A DNA stretch of 64,000 bases from positions 4,264,001-4,328,000 of the forward strand of contig NC_013739.1 in NCBI RefSeq assembly GCF_000025265.1. The letters run 5' to 3'. Every line of letters begins with the position of its first letter. The stretch's first letter is position 1. The position numbers and the translations under genes are program-made. Under the pieces are notes generated by a model, which saw only the letters and a program-made list of their open reading frames with translations, was not told the origin of the DNA and searched no databases. The stretch comes from Conexibacter woesei DSM 14684 (GTDB lineage Bacteria > Actinomycetota > Thermoleophilia > Solirubrobacterales > Solirubrobacteraceae). Shown here piece after piece: positions 33,244 to 41,709 of the stretch.

Positions 33244-35003
33244 GCTCCCGAACCGGCGGCGAGATCGTCGCCGACCACCTGATCGCGGAGGGCGTCCCGT
33301 ACGTGCTCGGCATCCCCGGCCACGGCGACATGGGCGTCTTCGACGCGTTCAAGGACCGCACCGACAGAATCGAGACGATCCAGGTCCGGCACGAGCAGTC
33401 GGCCGGCCACATCGCCGACGCCTACTACCGCGTCAAGGGCGAGCCGCTCGCGACGATCACCTCGATCGGCCCCGGCTCCGCCAACATGGCGATGGCGCTC
33501 GCGACGGCGTACGTCGACTCGCAGGCGATGATCTCGATCACCGGCGCCGTGCAGACGTACATGGACGGCTGCGGCGTGCTGCAGGAGATCGAGCGCCAGC
33601 GCGACGCCGACTTCTCCAGCATGCTGCGCCCGGTCGTCAAGCGCGGCTTCTACCCGCACCGCGTCGACCAGGTCCAGCGCGTGATGCACCGCGCGTTCAA
33701 CTCGGCTGTCACCGGCCGCCCGGGCCCGGTCCACATCGAGCTGCCGATCGACGTCCAGTCGCACGCCGCCGAGATCCCCGAGATCGACCTCGGCAACCAC
33801 CGCGCGACGCACACCGTCGTCCACCCCGACCCGGACGGCATCGAGCAGATCGCCGCGATCCTCGCCGGCGCCAAGCGCCCGGTGATCCTCGCCGGCGGCG
33901 GCTGCATCGCGGCCCGCGCGCACGCTGAGCTGCGCTCGGTCGCCGAGCTGCTCGGCGCGCCGGTCATCACGACGATGATGGGCAAGGGCGTCTTCCCCGA
34001 GGACCACCCCCTCTGCGCCCAGCACACCGGCGCCAACGGCACCGCGTGCGGCAACCAGATCGCCAGAACCGCCGACGTGATCCTCGCGATCGGCACGCGC
34101 TTCGCCGAGCAGAACGCGTCCTCCTACCAGTTCGGCGCGTCGTACTCGATGCCGGGCACGACGCTGCTGCACGTCGACGTCGACCCGCGCGAGATCGGCA
34201 AGAACTACCCGACCGAGGTCGGCGTCGTCTCCGACGCGCGCACCGGCCTCGCCGCGCTCCACACGGCGCTCCAGGAGCGGTCGCTGCCGGACCTGACCGA
34301 CTACCAGGCCGAGGTCACGGCCGAGCGCGAGAAGTGGGACGCGATGGTGCGCGGCCGCTGGACCGCGAACGGCCTGTCGCTGACGAAGTCGCTCGCCGCG
34401 CTGCGCGAGCTGATGCCGCGCGAGGGGATCGTGATCGCGTCCGCCGGCCATCCGCAGATCCAGGCGTTCCAGGAGTACCCAGCGTACGAGCCGCGCACGT
34501 GGCTGACGCCCGGCGGCTACTCGACGATGGGCTTCACCGTGCCGGCCGCGATCGGCGCCAAGCTCGCTGCGCCGGACGTGCCGGTCGTCGGCGTCGCCGG
34601 CGACGGCGACTTCCTGATGACGCTGCAGGAGCTGGCGCTCGCCGTCCAGCTGAACCTGAACGTCGTCTATCTCGTGATGAACAACGCCGGCTGGACCTCG
34701 ATCCGTGACTTCCAGCGCGGGCTGTTCGGCGAGGACCGCGCCTTCTTCACCGAGTTCCGCGGCCGCAGAGGCGACCTTCAGACGCCCGACTTCACCGCGA
34801 TCGCGCAGGGCTTCGGAGCGACCGGGATCAAGGTCGAGTCGTTCGACCAGCTCAAGCCGGCGCTGGAGCGTGCGCTGCGGACCGAGGGCCCGGTCGTCGT
34901 CGAGGCGATGCAGGACCGCGACCCCGCCAACACGACAGGCATCAACAGCGGCTACTGGGATCTGCCGAAGCCCGAATACCTGACCGCTGAGGGAGCGCGG
35001 TAG
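33240..35003 (+). CDS. Thiamine pyrophosphate-dependent enzyme (acetolactate synthase-like)
   Basis: A 587-residue three-domain TPP enzyme. The N-terminal catalytic Glu lies in QVRHEQSAGHIADAY; the C-terminal TPP/Mg motif is GVAGDGDFLMTLQE and ends at MNNAGW. Relatives include acetolactate synthase, IolD-type cyclic dione hydrolase, sulfoacetaldehyde acetyltransferase and 2-keto acid decarboxylases. The AGWTSIRDFQRG segment after the NN is unlike AHAS, and no small regulatory subunit is present. Next to an aldehyde dehydrogenase, decarboxylation or C-C cleavage to an aldehyde is likely. Confidence 0.85.
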   Translation: MSSRTGGEIVADHLIAEGVPYVLGIPGHGDMGVFDAFKDRTDRIETIQVRHEQSAGHIADAYYRVKGEPLATITSIGPGSANMAMALATAYVDSQAMISITGAVQTYMDGCGVLQEIERQRDADFSSMLRPVVKRGFYPHRVDQVQRVMHRAFNSAVTGRPGPVHIELPIDVQSHAAEIPEIDLGNHRATHTVVHPDPDGIEQIAAILAGAKRPVILAGGGCIAARAHAELRSVAELLGAPVITTMMGKGVFPEDHPLCAQHTGANGTACGNQIARTADVILAIGTRFAEQNASSYQFGASYSMPGTTLLHVDVDPREIGKNYPTEVGVVSDARTGLAALHTALQERSLPDLTDYQAEVTAEREKWDAMVRGRWTANGLSLTKSLAALRELMPREGIVIASAGHPQIQAFQEYPAYEPRTWLTPGGYSTMGFTVPAAIGAKLAAPDVPVVGVAGDGDFLMTLQELALAVQLNLNVVYLVMNNAGWTSIRDFQRGLFGEDRAFFTEFRGRRGDLQTPDFTAIAQGFGATGIKVESFDQLKPALERALRTEGPVVVEAMQDRDPANTTGINSGYWDLPKPEYLTAEGAR

Positions 35004-35013
35004 CTTGGCTGGT

Positions 35014-36420
35014 ATGGCTTCCACGATCACCCGTCACGATCCCGCCGACGTCCGCGAGATCGCGGCCACCTACGAGCAGCACACCGCCGCCGACGTCACC
35101 GCCGCGTGCGACCGCGCGGCGGCCGGCGCCGAGGTCTGGGGCCGCACCCCCGGGCCGCGGCGCGCGGCGGTCCTGCACTCCGCCGCGACGCTGATCGAGC
35201 AGCGCGCCGACCAGATCGCGACGGACATCACGCGCGAGGAGGGCAAGCTTGTCTCCGACGCGCGCGGCGAGACGCTGCGCGCGGCGGCCGTGCTGCGCTT
35301 CCACGCCGGCGAGGCCGAGCGCACGCACGGCGAGGCCGGCGACGCCGGCGATCCCGGCACGCTCGCGTTCACGCGCCGGCGTCCGCTCGGCGTCGTCGCG
35401 CTGATCACACCGTGGAACTTCCCGATCGCGATCCCGGCGTGGAAGCTCGCGCCTGCGCTCGCGGCCGGCAACGCGGTCGTGCTGAAGCCGTCCTCCCGCG
35501 CTCCGGGCGGCGCGCTCGCGCTCGTCGCCGCATTGCGCGACGCGGGCCTGCCGGACGGCGTCGTCGAGGTCGTCATCGGCGGCAGCGCCGTCGGCACCGC
35601 GCTGTCCGACGACGCGCGCGTCGCGGCGCTCTCGTTCACCGGCTCCAACGCCGTCGGCGACGCGGTGCGCGAGCGCGTGCAGGCGCGCGGCGCGCGCTTC
35701 CAGGGCGAGCTGGGCGGCAACAATCCGCTGATCGTGCTCGGCGACGCCGACGTCGCGCACGCGGCGAAGACCGCCGTCGGCGGTGCGTTCGGCGCTGCCG
35801 GGCAGAAGTGCACCGCGACGCGGCGCGTGATCGTCGAGCGGGCGGCGTACGAGCCGCTGCTCGCGGCGATGCAGCGCGAGGTCGCCGCGCTGCGCACCGG
35901 CCCGGGGCTCGACGCCGCCTCGCAGGTGCCGCCGCTGGTCGACCGCGACGCGCAGAAGGAGATCCTCGACGCGATCGCGCAGGCGGTCTCCGCAGGCGCG
36001 TCAGCGGTCACGGGCGGGCACGCCGGCGACGGCGAGCTGGAGCACGGCTGCTTCGTGCTGCCGACCGTGCTGGCCGAGGTCGGCCCCGGCATGACGGTGA
36101 TCGACGACGAGGTCTTCGGGCCGGTCTGCGCGGTCCTGCCGGCGGACGGGATCGACCACGCGATCGAGCTGGCGAACGCGACGCCGTACGGGTTGTCCGC
36201 CTCGATCTGCACGAACGACCTCAGAGGCGCGTTCCGCTTCGTCGAGCGGATCGACGCGGGCATGGTGCACGTCAACCGGCCGACGCCGGGCGCGGATCCG
36301 CACATGCCGTTCGGCGGCGTGAAGGGCTCGGCCGGCTCCGGCTACCGCGAGCAGGGCAGAGCAGCGCTGGAGTTCTTCAGCCAGAGCCAGACCGTCTACG
36401 TCCAGCACGACGTCCCATGA
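35014..36420 (+). CDS. NAD(P)-dependent aldehyde dehydrogenase
   Basis: A 468-residue ALDH with all key motifs: ITPWNFPIAIPAWKLAPAL (cofactor site, Asn), LKPSSRAPGG (Lys), FTGSNAVGDAV, ELGGNNPLIVLG (general-base Glu), GAAGQKCTATRR (catalytic Cys) and DDEVFGPVCAVL. It would oxidise the aldehyde released by the TPP enzyme just upstream. The start could also be a TTG at 35005, which has GGGAG at better distance. Stop overlaps the next gene (ATGA). Confidence 0.9.
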   Translation: MASTITRHDPADVREIAATYEQHTAADVTAACDRAAAGAEVWGRTPGPRRAAVLHSAATLIEQRADQIATDITREEGKLVSDARGETLRAAAVLRFHAGEAERTHGEAGDAGDPGTLAFTRRRPLGVVALITPWNFPIAIPAWKLAPALAAGNAVVLKPSSRAPGGALALVAALRDAGLPDGVVEVVIGGSAVGTALSDDARVAALSFTGSNAVGDAVRERVQARGARFQGELGGNNPLIVLGDADVAHAAKTAVGGAFGAAGQKCTATRRVIVERAAYEPLLAAMQREVAALRTGPGLDAASQVPPLVDRDAQKEILDAIAQAVSAGASAVTGGHAGDGELEHGCFVLPTVLAEVGPGMTVIDDEVFGPVCAVLPADGIDHAIELANATPYGLSASICTNDLRGAFRFVERIDAGMVHVNRPTPGADPHMPFGGVKGSAGSGYREQGRAALEFFSQSQTVYVQHDVP

Positions 36421-37277
36421 CGCGCCCGATCGGCTACGTCACGGCGGACGTCGAGGGCCTCGGCGCCGAGCAGCTCGTCGAGCTGCTCGCGCGCGCCGGC
36501 TACGACGCCGTCGAGTGGACGATGGAGCAGTTCGACCCGCTCTCGGCGCCTGCCGGCGAGCTGGCGCGGATCGCCGCGCTCGCGCGCGACGGCGGCCTCG
36601 CGACGCCGCAGCTGATGGTCCACCAGGACTACGTCACGCCCGACCCGGCGGTGTGGGAGGAGCGCGTCGCGCGCAGCGAACGCGCGGTCGAGGCGGCGGC
36701 GGAGGCGGGGATCGCCTCGGTCGGCGTCGTGACCGGGCCGTGCAGATGGGTCGACGGGCACGCGGTCGTCGGCGCCGGCGGCGTCTCCGAGGGCGACGCA
36801 TGGACGCTCGCGCTGCGGGCGCTGGAGCGCGTGCTGATGCGCGCCGAGGCGGCCGGCGTGAAGGTCGCGCTGGAGCCGTGCTGGGGCACGCTCGCGAGCG
36901 ACCGCTACCGCACCGAGCACGCGCTCGCGCGGCTCTCCTCCGGCGCGCTCGCGATCACGCTCGACCCGTCGCACTTCGTGATGACCGGCGACGACGTGCC
37001 GGCGCTCGTGCGCGACTGGGCGGCGCAGATCGCGCACGTCCACCTGAAGGACGCGTTCGGCCGCGCGGGCAGCGAGGGCGAGGACTTCACCTTCCTGCTC
37101 CCGGGCGAGGGCGGCGTCGACTGGCCCGGCCTGCTCGGCGCGCTCGACGCGGCCGGCTACGCCGGCGCGATGTGCGTCGAGTTCGAGTCGTTCACGCTGC
37201 GCGAAGGCCCGCTCGGCGGCGACGTCGAGCGCGGCGCACGGCTCGCGCGCGAGCTGGTCGCGGGGCTGCTCGCCTAG
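36417..37277 (+). CDS. Xylose isomerase-like TIM-barrel protein (sugar phosphate isomerase/epimerase family)
   Basis: A 286-residue AP_endonuc_2-type barrel. Metal-ligand-like segments are VALEPCWGT (Glu), TLDPSHFVMTGDD (Asp/His), HVHLKDAFG (His/Asp) and MCVEFESF (Glu), in the order seen in IolE, Hyi and related isomerases or dehydratases. Last gene of the operon; the 41-bp palindrome B follows 13 bp after the stop. Acts on a sugar-like or keto-inositol-like intermediate by inference. Confidence 0.85.
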   Translation: MTRPIGYVTADVEGLGAEQLVELLARAGYDAVEWTMEQFDPLSAPAGELARIAALARDGGLATPQLMVHQDYVTPDPAVWEERVARSERAVEAAAEAGIASVGVVTGPCRWVDGHAVVGAGGVSEGDAWTLALRALERVLMRAEAAGVKVALEPCWGTLASDRYRTEHALARLSSGALAITLDPSHFVMTGDDVPALVRDWAAQIAHVHLKDAFGRAGSEGEDFTFLLPGEGGVDWPGLLGALDAAGYAGAMCVEFESFTLREGPLGGDVERGARLARELVAGLLA

Positions 37278-37290
37278 ACGGACGGTGCGT

Positions 37291-37331
37291 CGTCCTGGGT
37301 TGTGGTCGCATAGCGACACCAATCCAGGACG
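37291..37331. terminator. 41-bp nested palindrome, copy B (convergent 3' ends)
   Basis: Same geometry as copy A, in reverse orientation: CGTCCTGG-N5-GGTCGC-ATA-GCGACA-N5-CCAGGACG. Outer arms are perfect and the inner arm has one outer mismatch. It fills the 65-bp gap between the end of the catabolic operon and the end of the convergent thioredoxin-reductase-like gene. Confidence 0.55.
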
Positions 37332-37342
37332 GCCTCGACCAG

Positions 37343-38272
37343 CTACCCGCCGAACGCGACGTCGTGGACGATCATCGCCGCCGCGATCGAGCCGGCGGCG
37401 ATCGCGTTCGCGACCGACGGCATCTGCACGCTGACGTCGCCCGCGGCGAAGACGCCGCCGGCGCTCGTGCGCAGCTGCGCGTCGACGTCGATCGCGTCGG
37501 CGGAGACGGGGCCGGGACCGGCGGCGACGGCACCGAGCTGCTCGGCGAGGGTGGAGCGCTGGTGCATCGTGATCGGCACGAGCAGCCCTTCGCACGGGCG
37601 CTCGGCGCCGTCGGCGAACGCCACCGCGGCGAGCGTGTCGCCCGGCCCGCGCAGCCCGGCGATCGGCCGCTCGTCGACCGTGACGCCGGCGGCGCGCAGC
37701 TGCTCGGCGTCCTCGGCGGCCAGGTCCGCCGGCCCGTCGGCGAACAGCGTCACGTCGTCGCTCCAGACCCGCAGCAGCAGCGCGCGTCTGGCCCCCGTCT
37801 CGCCGCGGTCGAGCACGCCGAGCGGCCGCTCCCGGACCTCCCAGCCGTGACAGAACGGGCAGTGGAAGACCGACCGTCCCCACCGCTCCTCGATGCCGGG
37901 GAGAGTCGGGTGGCGGTAGTCCATGCCGGTCGCGAGCAGCACGCGCCGCGCCCGCACGCGCGCGCCGTCGGCCAGCTCCAGCACGAAGCCGTCGCCGCCG
38001 CCGTCGCGCTCGCCGGCCAGCACCTCGCCCGCGCGCAGCTCGACGGACGGGTAGGCGGCCAGCTCCTCGCGGCCGGCGGCGTACAGCTCGGTCGGCGGGC
38101 GGCCGTCATGGCCGAGCAGGCCGCCGATGCCGTGCGCGACGCGGTTGCTCTGGCGGCCGGCGTCGATGACGAGCGTGCGCTGGCGGGCACGGCCCAGCAC
38201 GAGCGCGGCGCTGAGGCCGGCGGCGCCGGCGCCGACGACGATGCAATCCCAGGTGGTCTCGTTCTCGTTCAT
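37343..38272 (-). CDS. Thioredoxin reductase-like FAD/NAD(P) oxidoreductase
   Basis: A 309-residue flavoprotein. N-terminal FAD loop VVGAGAAGLSAALVLGRA, redox-type FHCPFCHGWEV (CxxC), and the late FAD motif GGVFAAGDVSVQMPSVANAIAAG. The middle NADPH loop is poorly conserved (GVLDRGETGARRA), so it may use another reductant. Substrate may be a thioredoxin-like partner or small disulfide. Divergent from an XRE-cupin regulator gene, 47 bp away, which probably controls it. Confidence 0.83.
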   Translation of the reverse strand: MNENETTWDCIVVGAGAAGLSAALVLGRARQRTLVIDAGRQSNRVAHGIGGLLGHDGRPPTELYAAGREELAAYPSVELRAGEVLAGERDGGGDGFVLELADGARVRARRVLLATGMDYRHPTLPGIEERWGRSVFHCPFCHGWEVRERPLGVLDRGETGARRALLLRVWSDDVTLFADGPADLAAEDAEQLRAAGVTVDERPIAGLRGPGDTLAAVAFADGAERPCEGLLVPITMHQRSTLAEQLGAVAAGPGPVSADAIDVDAQLRTSAGGVFAAGDVSVQMPSVANAIAAGSIAAAMIVHDVAFGG

Positions 38273-38313
38273 GACAGCGATCGTGACGCGGCCGGGAGAA
38301 TCTGCCAAGCTCT

Positions 38314-38330
38314 TTTGCCATGCCGGCAAA
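38314..38330. promoter_or_regulatory. Inverted repeat over the XRE-cupin start codon
   Basis: TTTGCC-ATGCC-GGCAAA, perfect 6-bp arms; the start codon at 38320 is in the spacer. It is the natural place for autoregulation and lies 42 bp from the divergent flavoprotein start. Confidence 0.45.
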
Positions 38331-38898
38331 CCAGACCGAAGAGCCGATCGACGCGCGCGTCCGCCGGCGGCTCCGTCAGCTCCGCCTCGAACTGGGCCTG
38401 ACGCTCCAGCAGGTCGCCGAGCGCGCGAGCATCGACGTCTCGACGCTGAGCCGCCTGGAGGCCGGCAGACGCCGCCTCGCGCTCGACCACGTCCCGGCGC
38501 TCGCCGCCGCCCTCGGCGTCAGCACCGACGAGCTGCTGAGCGCCGCGCCGACGCTCGACCCGCGCATCCGCGCCCCGTCGCGCACCTTCGCCGGGATGAC
38601 GATGTGGCCGCTGACGCGGCGCGGGCCCGCCGGCGGGCTGCACGCGTACAAGATCCTCGTCAGCACCGACCGGCGGATACCGCCCGACCCGCTGCCGGTC
38701 CATGAAGGGCACGACTGGCTGTACGTGCTCGACGGCCGCATGCGGCTGCTGCTCGGCACCGAGGACCTGACGATCGAGCCCGGTGAGGCGGTCGAGTTCA
38801 CGACCTGGACGCCGCACTGGTTCGGCGCGATCGACGGACCGGTCGAGCTGATCGGCATCTTCGGCCCCGACGGCGAGCAGATGCACCTGCACGAGTGA
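38320..38898 (+). CDS. XRE regulator with C-terminal cupin domain
   Basis: A 192-residue two-domain regulator. HTH at about 13-70 (LRLELGLTLQQVAERASIDV, recognition STLSRLEAGRRRLALD), then a cupin barrel: PVHEGHDWLYVLDGRMRLLLG holds the His-Glu metal pattern and TWTPHWFGAI the late His. Such proteins sense small metabolites and often control a neighbouring divergent enzyme, here the FAD oxidoreductase. No clear ribosome site. Confidence 0.87.
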   Translation: MPANQTEEPIDARVRRRLRQLRLELGLTLQQVAERASIDVSTLSRLEAGRRRLALDHVPALAAALGVSTDELLSAAPTLDPRIRAPSRTFAGMTMWPLTRRGPAGGLHAYKILVSTDRRIPPDPLPVHEGHDWLYVLDGRMRLLLGTEDLTIEPGEAVEFTTWTPHWFGAIDGPVELIGIFGPDGEQMHLHE

Positions 38899-38908
38899 GG
38901 CGGGCGCC

Positions 38909-39625
38909 TCAGCTCGCGAAGTCGGGCCTGGCGGTGCGTTCGAGGTCGGCACGCCCCTTCGGCTCCTCCCACTCCTCCTGGCGGCCGAGCGCGGTCAGGT
39001 CGAGGTAGGCGTAGGAGCCGCCGAGCCACTCGGCGCCGCGCGCGAACAGCGAGTAGGTGTGGAAGACGCGCTCGCCGTCGCGCAGGAAGCAGCTCAGGCC
39101 CGGCATCTCGAACGGCGGGTCACCGTCGAGGTCGAGCCGGCGGTAGTTGTACTCGTCCTGGCCTCTCGCCGGGTCGAGCGTGACGCCGAAATCGTCGTTG
39201 AACGCGCTGCCGTACGACGAGTACCAGGGGAAGGTCCACCCCTTCTTCGCCTTGTAGCGCTCGATTCTCGCCAGCGGCGCGCGCGAGACGAACGCGAGCG
39301 TCGTGTCGCGCACGGCGAGGTGGTCGCGCAGGCCGTCGGCGACCTCGTCCGCGCCGGCGCTGCAGCTCGAGCAGCCGTCCTCCCAGCGGGGGTCGAACAT
39401 GAAATGGCTGACGGCCAGCTGGCGGCGGTCCGCGAACAGGTCGAGCAGCGACGACTTGCCGTCGGGTCCCTCGAACGCGTACTCCTGGTCGACCTCGACC
39501 ATCGGCAGATTGCGGCGCTCGGTGCTGAGCGCGTCGCGGGCGCGGGTCAGCTCCTTCTCTCTCGCCAGCAGCCGCGTGCGCGCGGCCAGCCACTCGTCTC
39601 GCGACGCGATCCTCGGGAGGCTCAT
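38909..39625 (-). CDS. DUF899 thioredoxin-like family protein
   Basis: A 238-residue protein of the DUF899 (AhpC/TSA-like fold) family: SRDEWLAARTRLLAREKELTR, then VSHFMFDPRWEDGCSSCSAGADEV with the paired cysteines, and WYSSYGSAFNDDFGV. The family is predicted to have a thioredoxin fold; enzymatic role unproven. GGAAGGAG six bases before the ATG at 39625 settles the start. Single gene. Confidence 0.85.
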   Translation of the reverse strand: MSLPRIASRDEWLAARTRLLAREKELTRARDALSTERRNLPMVEVDQEYAFEGPDGKSSLLDLFADRRQLAVSHFMFDPRWEDGCSSCSAGADEVADGLRDHLAVRDTTLAFVSRAPLARIERYKAKKGWTFPWYSSYGSAFNDDFGVTLDPARGQDEYNYRRLDLDGDPPFEMPGLSCFLRDGERVFHTYSLFARGAEWLGGSYAYLDLTALGRQEEWEEPKGRADLERTARPDFAS

Positions 39626-39696
39626 GCAGCGCTCCTTCCTGCTCGGTTTCACCGGTCTACGAGCACAGACCCGCGCGCAGCGGCGAACTCATCGGT

Positions 39697-40104
39697 CTAG
39701 AAGGTCGCGTCCCGCTCGGCGGCGCCCGCCTGCTCGACCGGCGCTATGTCGCGGCCGAGCGGCAGCAGCGAGACGGGGATGAGCTTGAAGTTGGCCAGGC
39801 CGAGCGGGATCCCGATGATCGTGATACAGAGCGCGATCCCGCTGATCAGGTGCCCGAGCGCGAGCCACCAGCCGCACAGGATCAGCCAGATGACGTTGCC
39901 GATCCCGGAGAAGACGCCGGCGTCCGCGCGCCGGACGACCGTCTTGCCGAACGGCCACAGCGCGAACACGGCGATCCGCAGCGCGGCGATCCCGAACGGG
40001 ATCGTGATGATCAATATGAAGCAGATCAGCGCCGCGAACGCGTAGCCGATCGCCATCCACAGGCCGGCGAGGACGAACCAGATGACGTTGAGGATCAGGC
40101 GCAT
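39697..40104 (-). CDS. YccF-family inner membrane protein (DUF307)
   Basis: A 135-residue protein with two copies of the YccF unit: LNVIWFVLAGLWMAIGYA...IPFG and GNVIWLILCGWWLALGHL...IPLG, giving about four membrane helices. Function of the family is not established. GGGAG precedes the ATG. Lies between two unrelated genes with short gaps. Confidence 0.85.
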   Translation of the reverse strand: MRLILNVIWFVLAGLWMAIGYAFAALICFILIITIPFGIAALRIAVFALWPFGKTVVRRADAGVFSGIGNVIWLILCGWWLALGHLISGIALCITIIGIPLGLANFKLIPVSLLPLGRDIAPVEQAGAAERDATF

Positions 40105-40156
40105 GGTGTCGCTCCCGCCCAGCGTACCGCCGCATCGCCGGCCCGTGGGACGGTGC

Positions 40157-40762
40157 TCAGCCGTCTATCGTCATTCTTCTGTTCAGCTTGTACGCCCCGG
40201 CGACGCTGATCGCGGCGCCTCTCGCAAACGCGCAGTTCGCCTGGGAGTCGACCTCGAGCGTGCTCTCCAGCACGCTGAACTCGTCGGTCGTCAACGCGGT
40301 GATCGGTAGTCTCGCCTCTCTGTATTGATGCCCGAGCTTCACCGTTCCGGCCACGCTGAAGATGCACGTGCCGTTGCCGCCGTAGATGCCTATTCTCGGC
40401 ACCGTTATGTCGAACCCGATGTGGTTGCCGACGTTCGTGACCGTTCTTAGCGTCACCTGCGCTCTGAACTCCTCCCACGGCGAGATCTCGAACGCGCCCG
40501 CTATCGCGTGTCTGCAATCGGTGAATCTGGCCGCTTTCGCAGCAGAGGTCCCCGACCCGTCTCTCGCGAATCTGATCGGGATCGACGACGATCTGCACGT
40601 GATGCTCAGCCCGGCGCCGACGCTCAACTCGACCGCGCCCGCATCCAGCGTGTAGTCCCCGACCGGATCGACCGTCAACGCGGCCGTCGCCTGTGACGTG
40701 ACGCCGACAAGCGCAGCGATCGACACGGCCCCGATCGCGGCGCCACGAATGGCTCGTCTCAC
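40157..40762 (-). CDS. Secreted hypothetical protein, AGA-rich coding
   Basis: A 201-residue exported protein: the signal peptide MRRAIRGAAIGAVSIAALVG ends near ATA|ALTV. The GTG at 40762 is chosen because GGAAAGGGGA lies 5 nt upstream; an ATG six codons further up lacks this. The mature part is beta-rich with four cysteines in the first 150 residues (ITCRSS, TDCRHA, GTCIFS and NCAFARG), suggesting a small all-beta fold with disulfides. Most arginines I sampled are AGA, unlike neighbours. No family recognised. Confidence 0.65.
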   Translation of the reverse strand: MRRAIRGAAIGAVSIAALVGVTSQATAALTVDPVGDYTLDAGAVELSVGAGLSITCRSSSIPIRFARDGSGTSAAKAARFTDCRHAIAGAFEISPWEEFRAQVTLRTVTNVGNHIGFDITVPRIGIYGGNGTCIFSVAGTVKLGHQYREARLPITALTTDEFSVLESTLEVDSQANCAFARGAAISVAGAYKLNRRMTIDG

Positions 40763-40955
40763 TGCTGTCCCCTTTCCCATGCGGCCCGGCGGCTGCCGCC
40801 GAACCGCGACGACCTGCTTCGGACTGGGGAGGCTACGCCAACCCGGACGCCCGGAGACCGTCGTCTTGCGGTTGTTAGAACCCGCGCGCACCTCCGCGCA
40901 CGGTCAGAAGCGGCAAGCGACTTCGGACGCCCCGCACGTCCCGAAGCCCGAGCGG

Positions 40956-41438
40956 CTAAGCGTCCGGTCCCCACCAGCCGAGGGGCAAGCGATCCACGAT
41001 CGTCTGCAGCAATCGATGGCCCGCGGCAGCCTCATCCTCGCCCCACAGCGCATCGTCGCGAAGTGATGCTCGATGGATGAGAAACTCCCGGCTGACACGC
41101 TCGTCGGTGATGTCTGGGTACTCCCCACCGGGCGGAACTGGAGCGAAGTCTGGAAGCGTGACGACAGCGGCCACGACGTACGCCGTTTCGCCCAGCAGTT
41201 CGACGGGCGGCGTAAGCGGATCGCGGCTCGTGTTCACGAGCGACTGCTCGGCAAACGTGTGGGCGACCGCATCGTCGGCCGCCGCCTCGGCTGGGCGATG
41301 ATCGGCAGCGAAGCGCTGCGACTGCAGTTCGCGTGTCGCGATGGACGGGAGCGTCTGCAAGACCTCCAGCGGCGCAGGAACTCCGCGTACGAGGCGAACC
41401 TCCAAACGAAGGGCGATCGTGAACCGCGATTCAGTCAT
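40956..41438 (-). CDS. Hypothetical protein, lower-GC island gene
   Basis: A 160-residue protein with no family I recognise. N-terminal strand ESRFTIALRLEVRLVRG, then an acidic middle and TVDRLPLGWWGPDA at the end. TACTCT followed by 7 nt and ATG points to a leaderless transcript. Codon use is less GC-biased than around it. Could be a phage- or island-type accessory gene. Confidence 0.55.
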   Translation of the reverse strand: MTESRFTIALRLEVRLVRGVPAPLEVLQTLPSIATRELQSQRFAADHRPAEAAADDAVAHTFAEQSLVNTSRDPLTPPVELLGETAYVVAAVVTLPDFAPVPPGGEYPDITDERVSREFLIHRASLRDDALWGEDEAAAGHRLLQTIVDRLPLGWWGPDA

Positions 41439-41709
41439 AAACGTCAGAGTACCCGGCACGGTACGGTCGTCGCAAACACGCCCTGCGGCTGTTCTACCCG
41501 GCGCCCAAGAAGGGGACGTCGACCCCGTGCCCCGGAGGTCCGCATAGCAGATCAGCAGCGACGAACAGATGAGTCCAGCGCCTCGACCTTTCTTGGGGCG
41601 CGCGCCGCTTGCATCCCGCAGCGGTATCGAGCCTCAACGCGACGACGATGCACAACGGGTCGCCTTCCCCAGGCGGCCCGCAGGCGTACACGGGGCACGT
41701 CAGCCAGCG
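41439..41709. other. Gene-free 271-bp stretch
   Basis: No convincing coding frame on either strand. The open frames here lack ribosome sites and have no recognisable sequence. It separates two hypothetical genes of the lower-GC patch; a decayed gene is possible. Confidence 0.4.

Noticed and set aside
41494-41691. 65-codon frame in the gene-free stretch
   Set aside because: No ribosome site, no recognisable sequence and out of step with neighbours; could be a remnant but cannot be supported.
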